NCBI GenBank assembly: GCA_963693285.1
Contig: OY848924.1
Location: 7,302,400 to 7,366,399 of the forward strand
Origin: Xestospongia muta
Taxonomy: Eukaryota > Porifera > Demospongiae > Haplosclerida > Petrosiidae
Length of the DNA: 64,000 nucleotides
Direction: 5' to 3'
Positions 41,737-64,000 of the stretch are shown here, in pieces. The notes beneath the pieces were generated by a model. That model ran no database searches and was not told the origin of the DNA. It worked only from the letters and a program-made list of their open reading frames with translations. The number at the start of each line of letters is the position of its first letter. Position 1 is the first letter of the stretch. The position numbers and the translations under genes are program-made.

Positions 41737-42555
41737 ATGGTTTTTCTAGCTATTTTCCTTTTTTCAATGATATTTGAGCTAGTATTGGCTCAGACAAACC
41801 ACTACACTGTAGGTAAGCTTTCTCATGATATCTCTACCATATCAGTTCCTTCATTATTATAACATTTTATTTGCACAAGATGGCAGTATTCTTCTTCACT
41901 AACTATCTCAATCACCATATGACATTTAATTAATACTTTCTTTGGATTCCAGTTTCTAGATAGACATCTGCGTGTGTTCCATATTCTATTTATGTTATTT
42001 ATACCTCCTTAGATGATACTGATAAAACTGGTGATTTAGTTGGTTACATTCTGATTTCACTTGGTGTGTTAGGTTACCTCGCTGGTGTCGTTGTATTTAT
42101 CATTGCATTCTTTGTGGGAGTGTGTCCTCTTAAACCAAACATAAGTACAGGTATATACAAATATGACCAACAAGATGGACAAGATTTAATTGTAGTTCAT
42201 ACTGACGAAGACATAATTAATTTTAATATTCATAGACCACAATAACAAGACATGTACATGTACCTATTCATTGCTATGGTTACAGCATGTAGTGTACAAT
42301 AGACTAGTACATGAAAACATAATCATGTATTACCATAATTAGTCTATTAATGAATATTCCTCTTCAGATTTAGAGCTAGTTAATAATGTTGTGACATACA
42401 ACATCACTAGCCAATCTATTCCACAACAAGATGATGATGATTACGAGATAATGAATAGCCCTGATGCTCCTCCTTTTCCTCCTCCTACCACATCTCACTA
42501 TGATTATATTCCTCCTCTTAATGCAGCATATTCCTCTGATGAAGATTATGTATAG
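41737..42555 (+). CDS. Small single-pass membrane protein with YEIM tail, paralog C
   Basis: Three exons, join(41737..41812, 42013..42150, 42368..42555), 133 residues from ATG 41737; an in-frame ATG at 41713 would add eight residues. Signal peptide, ectodomain of about a dozen residues (DDTDKTGDL), membrane helix GYILISLGVLGYLAGVVVF, then a CPLK juxtamembrane cysteine. The tail opens DLELVNNVVTYNIT as in paralog A and carries DDDDYEIMNSPDAPP, a proline-rich stretch, HYDYIPP and the terminus DEDYV. Acidic residues before YEIM are typical of tyrosine-kinase sites. An aataaa lies at 42589. Intron 2 holds copy 6 of the dispersed repeat, as intron 2 of paralog A holds copy 5. Function unknown. Confidence 0.72.
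42220..42318 (-). repeat. Dispersed ~100-bp repeat, copy 6 (reverse)
   Basis: Reverse-complement copy in intron 2 of paralog C, in the corresponding place to copy 5 in paralog A, which suggests it was present before the gene duplication. Confidence 0.85.
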
Positions 42556-42676
42556 TCTGATGGTTGTTGCTACTATTTTAAACTTCTTAATAAAAACAGT
42601 TGTAATGTGTAATATTAATGTGGACTTCCTTGTATCCTAATTATTACAATTTATTATTTAATTACAAAGATTAAAA

Positions 42677-44254
42677 ATGGCTCCTATCTTAGTACTAAGT
42701 TTTGTGTTATTTTCTCTTGTACAAACTAATGGATTCCATGACAACCAACAAGATGACATCCTTTTAACCAATCTAGCTCAAAGTCATACTATTCAACCTC
42801 ATTCGATACTCATGGTAACAAGTTTATCTTCTGGTCACATGATCCCTCTTCTCACATTAGCTGAGGAGTTAGTTCATCGTGGTCACAATCTTACTGTAAT
42901 AATCCCAGAGATTGAAGGAGACAGATATGGTCGTGACATGTGTGAACATAAGAATATTTATTGTATTCTTGTACCAATACCAGAGTTTACAGCTGATGAT
43001 GTAAGTAGTCGATTTCAACAAAAAGATAGTGCTGTGTTGCCAAATTTATTTGAAATAATTTTAATGCTAAAATCAATGTTTATTCACACTAACAATTATG
43101 TGCAAACTCTTAACTTAAGCCAATGGGACATAGTAATAATTGAGGAGCTTATGTTGGTGAGTACAATGTGTCATGTGAGAGATTACAACAGTAAAGCAGT
43201 TATAATTGTACCTCATTTACTGAACGGATACTGGTTAGCACCACAGTGGCCTTTTCCAAATTTATTGTCTATATTCTCGGAGAACATGAGTTTCATTGAA
43301 CGATTAACTAACTTTTTGATTGAAATGACATTAGAAGTGATGTTTACTTTGCTGTTAATCCTAAGTACAAATGATTATGCTTGTTGGAGTTACTATGACT
43401 ACACTGTACCCCAAACACATTATTTTCCCACTATAGTGGTAACTGCTATTGGTCTTGAATACCCACGTACACATTCTCCACTGACTGAATACGTTGGACC
43501 CCTCATTCCTAAAGTATTAGACCCCTTACCTGGGGAACTACAAACTTGGCTTGATGTAAAGACTCCATTCAGTGTGGTCTATGTGAGTATGGGATCTGTA
43601 TCTCTAATGAGTAGAGAATGTGCAGAAGCTATTGTCAATGGTATACCTGATAACTACTCTGTGTTATGGAGTATGAATGTACACAATCAAATTGAATTAG
43701 AGGGTCTAGAAATGGATATGACTCGATTCTATATTTTAAAATGGGTACCACAAACAACAGTTTTGAGTCATGCAGCTATTGCTATGGCAATTCTGCATGG
43801 TGGTGCAGGAGGTGTCCATCAAGCATTGTATTTTGGCGTGCCTTTGATTATAATTCCATTATCTTCTGATCAAATGGGTAATGCTATTCGTGTCCAGGAT
43901 TCTGGAGCTGGTATTATGTTAGACCGTGATAAGATTACAGCAGAGGTTGTCCGAGAGAGTGTCCAATCTGTCACATCAGGTAACTACAGGAAAGAAGCTG
44001 AGAGATTGCGGACATTGTTCTTAAGAGCAGGAGGAGTGGAAAGGGCAGCAGAACTGGTGGAGTTCTATGCCAGTATAGGTTATGATCATCTGATTCCATC
44101 CTATGCTAAATATCATTGGAGTTGGATCCAATACAACAATATTGATGTGTATTGTGTAGTGTTAATATGTACTATTGGAGTCATCTATTTAACTATAATA
44201 CTAGTCAGATACTGCTGTGACTGTTGTGACAAGAAAAAGAAGAAGAGAGACTAA
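42677..44254 (+). CDS. UDP-glycosyltransferase (UGT/GT1), copy 1
   Basis: A single-exon gene of 525 residues, the usual UGT length. Signal peptide at residues 1-19; the acceptor-site histidine sits in SGHMIPLL (~54). The donor-binding signature spans about 354-398: KWVPQTTVLSHAAIAMAILH, then GGAGGVHQALYFGVPLIIIP, then SSDQMGNA. A C-terminal membrane helix (VVLICTIGVIYLTIILV) is followed by CCDCCDKKKKKRD, whose KKxx end is an ER-retention signal. It is expected to transfer sugar from a UDP-sugar to small lipophilic acceptors in the ER lumen; substrate unknown. The usual HGGTNG/HGGxxS segment reads HGGAGG. Copy 2 starts 110 bases after its stop. Confidence 0.92.
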   Translation: MAPILVLSFVLFSLVQTNGFHDNQQDDILLTNLAQSHTIQPHSILMVTSLSSGHMIPLLTLAEELVHRGHNLTVIIPEIEGDRYGRDMCEHKNIYCILVPIPEFTADDVSSRFQQKDSAVLPNLFEIILMLKSMFIHTNNYVQTLNLSQWDIVIIEELMLVSTMCHVRDYNSKAVIIVPHLLNGYWLAPQWPFPNLLSIFSENMSFIERLTNFLIEMTLEVMFTLLLILSTNDYACWSYYDYTVPQTHYFPTIVVTAIGLEYPRTHSPLTEYVGPLIPKVLDPLPGELQTWLDVKTPFSVVYVSMGSVSLMSRECAEAIVNGIPDNYSVLWSMNVHNQIELEGLEMDMTRFYILKWVPQTTVLSHAAIAMAILHGGAGGVHQALYFGVPLIIIPLSSDQMGNAIRVQDSGAGIMLDRDKITAEVVRESVQSVTSGNYRKEAERLRTLFLRAGGVERAAELVEFYASIGYDHLIPSYAKYHWSWIQYNNIDVYCVVLICTIGVIYLTIILVRYCCDCCDKKKKKRD

Positions 44255-44363
44255 ACTTCTAATACACAAATACATTGCACAGTCGCCATCGTATTTGGCT
44301 TTATTCACAAGACATTAAAATTTTACATATGTCATTATTTTTTGAAGTACAAAGGTCAAAAAA

Positions 44364-45947
44364 ATGGCTCCTATCTTAGTACTAAGTTTTGTGTTATTTT
44401 CTCTCTTACTAGCTAATGGATTCCATGACAACCAACAAGATGACATCCTTTTAACCAATCTAGATCAAAGTCATACTATTCAACCTCACTCGATACTCAT
44501 GGTAACAAGTTTTCCTTTAGGTCACATGATTCCTCTTCTCACATTAGCTGAGGAGTTAGTTCATCGTGGTCACAATCTTACTGTAATAATCCCAGAGATT
44601 GAAGGAGATAGATATGGTCGTGACATGTGTGAACATAAGAATATTTATTGTATTCTTGTACCAATTCCAGAGCTTAAAGCTGATGACGATTCAAGTAGTC
44701 AAATTCAACGTAACGGTAGTACAGTGTTGGTAAATTTTTTGGAAATAATTTTTATGCTAAAACCAATGTTTATTCACACTAACAATTATGTGCAAACTCT
44801 TAACTTAAGCCAATGGGACATAGTAATTATTGAGGAACTTATGTTGGTGAGTACAATATGTCATGTGAGAGACTACGACAGTAAAGCAGTTATAATTGTA
44901 CCTCATTTACTGGATGGATACTGGCTAGTACCACAGTGGCCTTTTCCAAGTATAATGTCCACATTCTCAGAGAATATGAGTTTCATTGAACGATTAACTA
45001 ACTTTTTGATTGAAATGACATTAGAAGTGATGTTTAAAATTTTGTTATTATTCATCATGCGTACAAACAATTATGCTTGTTGGAGTTACTATGGCTACAC
45101 TGTACCCCAAACACATTATTTTCCCACTATAGTTGTATCTGCTATTGGTATTGAATACCCACGTACGCATTCTCCACTGACTGAATATGTTGGACCCCTC
45201 ATTCCTAAAGTATTAGACCCCTTACCTGGGGAACTACAAACTTGGCTTGATGCAAAGACCCCATCCAGTGTGGTCTATGTGAGTATGGGATCTGTATTTT
45301 TAATAAGTAGAGAATGTGCAGAAGCTATTGTCAATGGTATACCTGATAACTACTCTGTGTTATGGAGTATGAATGTACGTAATCAAGCTGCAGTAGAGGG
45401 TCTAGAAATTGATATGACTCGATTCTATATTTTGAAATGGGTACCACAAACAACAGTTTTGAGTCATGCAGCTATTGCTATGGCAATTCTGCATGGTGGT
45501 GCAGGAGGTGTCCATCAAGCATTGTATTTTGGTGTGCCTTTGATTATAATTCCATTATCTTCTGATCAAATGGGTAATGCTATTCGTGTCCAGGATTCTG
45601 GAGCTGGTATTATGTTAGATCATGATAAGATTACAGCAGAGGTTGTCCAAGAGAGTGTCCAATCTGTTGCATCAGGTAACTACAGGAAAGAAGCTGAGAG
45701 ATTGCGGACATTGTTTTTAAGAGCAGGAGGAGTGGAAAGGGCAGCAGAACTGGTGGAGTTCTATGTCAGTATAGGTTACGATCATCTGATTCCATCCTAT
45801 GCTAAATATCATTGGAATTGGATCCAATATAACAATATTGATGTGTTATGTGTAGTGTTAATATGCACTATTGGAGTCATCTATTTAACTATAAAACTAG
45901 TCAGACACTGCTGTGACTGTTGTGACAAGAAAAAGAAGAAAGACTGA
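44364..45947 (+). CDS. UDP-glycosyltransferase (UGT/GT1), copy 2
   Basis: Single exon, 527 residues, near-identical to copy 1 over its length, with differences concentrated at about residues 105-125 and 205-230 (acceptor-binding half). The same landmarks hold: signal peptide, GHMIPLL, the KWVPQT...DQMGN signature, a C-terminal helix and a KKKKKD tail (KKxx). The sequence before the ATG (agtacaaaggtcaaaaaa) recurs before a third, broken start at 46040. Recent tandem duplication or gene conversion is the simple explanation. Confidence 0.92.
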   Translation: MAPILVLSFVLFSLLLANGFHDNQQDDILLTNLDQSHTIQPHSILMVTSFPLGHMIPLLTLAEELVHRGHNLTVIIPEIEGDRYGRDMCEHKNIYCILVPIPELKADDDSSSQIQRNGSTVLVNFLEIIFMLKPMFIHTNNYVQTLNLSQWDIVIIEELMLVSTICHVRDYDSKAVIIVPHLLDGYWLVPQWPFPSIMSTFSENMSFIERLTNFLIEMTLEVMFKILLLFIMRTNNYACWSYYGYTVPQTHYFPTIVVSAIGIEYPRTHSPLTEYVGPLIPKVLDPLPGELQTWLDAKTPSSVVYVSMGSVFLISRECAEAIVNGIPDNYSVLWSMNVRNQAAVEGLEIDMTRFYILKWVPQTTVLSHAAIAMAILHGGAGGVHQALYFGVPLIIIPLSSDQMGNAIRVQDSGAGIMLDHDKITAEVVQESVQSVASGNYRKEAERLRTLFLRAGGVERAAELVEFYVSIGYDHLIPSYAKYHWNWIQYNNIDVLCVVLICTIGVIYLTIKLVRHCCDCCDKKKKKD

Positions 45948-46412
45948 AGTTAGCCTTTATGATATTCAAAGTATTTGACTTTCCCTAAGACATTGACACT
46001 TCATATTATGTAATTATTATGTAAGTACAAAGGTCAGAAATGGCTCCTTTGTTAACTGTGTTGTTTATGACAATACTGTTTGGAATTTTTTAATTGATGA
46101 TATTGAAATACATATTTTAGATTAATTAATTTATCTATAATTTATGGTATATTCTATTTATGTAATATAACATTATCTTAAGAATGCAGGCAAGACAAAG
46201 AACTGTTATAATTGTAAAATGCTTATGGGAGTTGGGAGGGAGGGGATTAGATAATTAAGTCTGTTGTTTTTTAATTAGAATTAGCATTACCAAAGGGACA
46301 CCAATAACACAGACTACACTTTTGTGACTTTTGTTACTATAATAAATTTGATAAACAAACTGATAAATTAATTGTGTTTCCTACAAATTTCTAATCGATT
46401 AATTATAATGAG
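45948..46412. other. Convergent spacer UGT cluster/OPA1
   Basis: 465 bases holding the UGT copy 2 3' UTR, the third UGT start remnant and the OPA1 3' UTR. Confidence 0.55.
46021..46093 (+). pseudogene. 5' remnant of a third UGT copy
   Basis: gtaagtacaaaggtcagaa followed by ATGGCTCCTTTGTTAAC reproduces the leader and first codons of UGT copies 1 and 2. It then meets a TAA after 17 codons (46091), and no further UGT sequence follows before OPA1. It is a truncated duplicate. Confidence 0.7.
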
Positions 46413-53732
<7,320 letters not shown>

Positions 53733-54487
53733 CTGTTTTTTAATAGAAAATAAAATAAGCATATATATAATTAATTTAAAGTACCTTTTTAATTACTGGA
53801 AGCTACCATGTCAGAGCCATTTTAATATTTCTAAAAGTAGGCGTGTCGTTATCGTTGTTGTTGAATAATTGAAACTCGATACACTATTAATTCGGTAATC
53901 AATAAACGTTCTACGATCACCTGCCGTCAGGTGACCGGTATGAGAAAATTATGGCAGACATCTGATAGTGTACACAGCGAGTGATTGGACTAACCACTAC
54001 TGATGAGATATCAATAGCATTCATACGGATTTTATTACTCTCTCAACACATCATGGTTTCCTTAGCCAGCCTACTTATGTGTATACTTGCACCCAAACTA
54101 GGACAGCCCTAAGGACAACTAGTTATTATAATGGTTTTGACTAGACTAGCTTACATTTTGAAGGTTTGTACAATCACCACAATGTCAAGAAGGCGTTTAC
54201 TGTGTTACAAGTACATCGGCGCTTATGTAATAAAGGAGTAATACGTATAAATTATGTTAATTGTGTCGCACCCACTTCAGTTTTTACGCTTTTTGGGGGG
54301 AAATATTTCATAACATTGAATATTGTTGAAGTCCGTCTGGACTTGTTGAAGTGTCAAAGTGTTTCATCCTTGAGAAAAGTGTCCTTTGGTTGTAAGCAAG
54401 ACAGAAGACAACTCTATTGTCTATCCATCGCTTTGGAGTTGCAAGAGTATAATTTTCGTACTTGACAAGTCCGCTGCGAAATACAAG
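53733..54487. promoter_or_regulatory. Divergent OPA1/TLE intergenic region
   Basis: 755 bases separate the two start codons. A palindromic pair of E-boxes, tcacctg-ccgt-caggtga, occupies 53927-53944. aaaatggc (minus strand) near 53815-53822 and aagATGGC at the TLE start resemble YY1-type start-site elements. Reading frames here (such as 54166-54465) show no family resemblance. Confidence 0.45.

Positions 54488-64000
<9,513 letters not shown>

Overview
The window is animal nuclear DNA, AT-rich and gene-dense, with many short phase-consistent GT-AG introns, abundant CT/GA and CATC/GATG microsatellites, and bilaterian-recognisable orthologs. Small intergenic gaps, tiny introns, a C1q-like protein, an agrin-like protein and a tandem UGT cluster suggest a non-bilaterian metazoan with a compact genome, most likely a demosponge of the Amphimedon type. 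That taxonomic call is inference; no rRNA or mitochondrial marker is present. All exon joins below were worked out by hand from splice signals, reading phase and remembered family conservation.

Layout, left to right. 81-1929 (+) CEP19 centrosomal/ciliary protein with a large internal expansion. 2161-4707 (-) secreted C1q-domain protein. 7265-13912 (-) AP2M1, the mu subunit of the clathrin adaptor AP-2, whose introns hold a 0.9 kb foldback repeat, a MITE-like element and minisatellites. 14386-15174 (+) PIGP (GPI-anchor synthesis). 15312-18135 (+) nucleolin/NSR1-like protein. 18603-19279 (-) ribosomal protein eL22. 19468-22261 (+) secreted agrin-like protein (NtA-like, EGF, follistatin/Kazal) with a tRNA-Arg(ACG) inside an intron. 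22852-23410 (-) MICOS10 (Mic10). About 24.4-36.5 kb (+) a PLEKHG5-like RhoGEF.

36.5-46.4 kb is the accessory part: a 74-codon unknown ORF, a truncated GT61 (EOGT-like) fragment, a local family of small single-pass membrane proteins with YEIM tails, and two near-identical single-exon UDP-glycosyltransferases followed by the decayed start of a third. 46413-53732 (-) is a 29-exon OPA1 dynamin-like GTPase, and 54488-64000 (+) is the 5' part of Groucho/TLE, cut by the window end and carrying an 8 kb intron.

OPA1 and MICOS10 both act at the mitochondrial inner membrane and cristae; they are 23 kb apart and there is no sign that they are co-regulated. Nucleolin and eL22 are ribosome-related neighbours that both have NRF1-type palindromes in their upstream gaps. 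The strongest unexplained signals are the small YEIM membrane-protein family, a 39-bp tandem array that repeats a splice acceptor-microexon-donor unit inside OPA1, and the polarity of microsatellites within introns (pyrimidine strand at 3' ends, purine strand at 5' ends).
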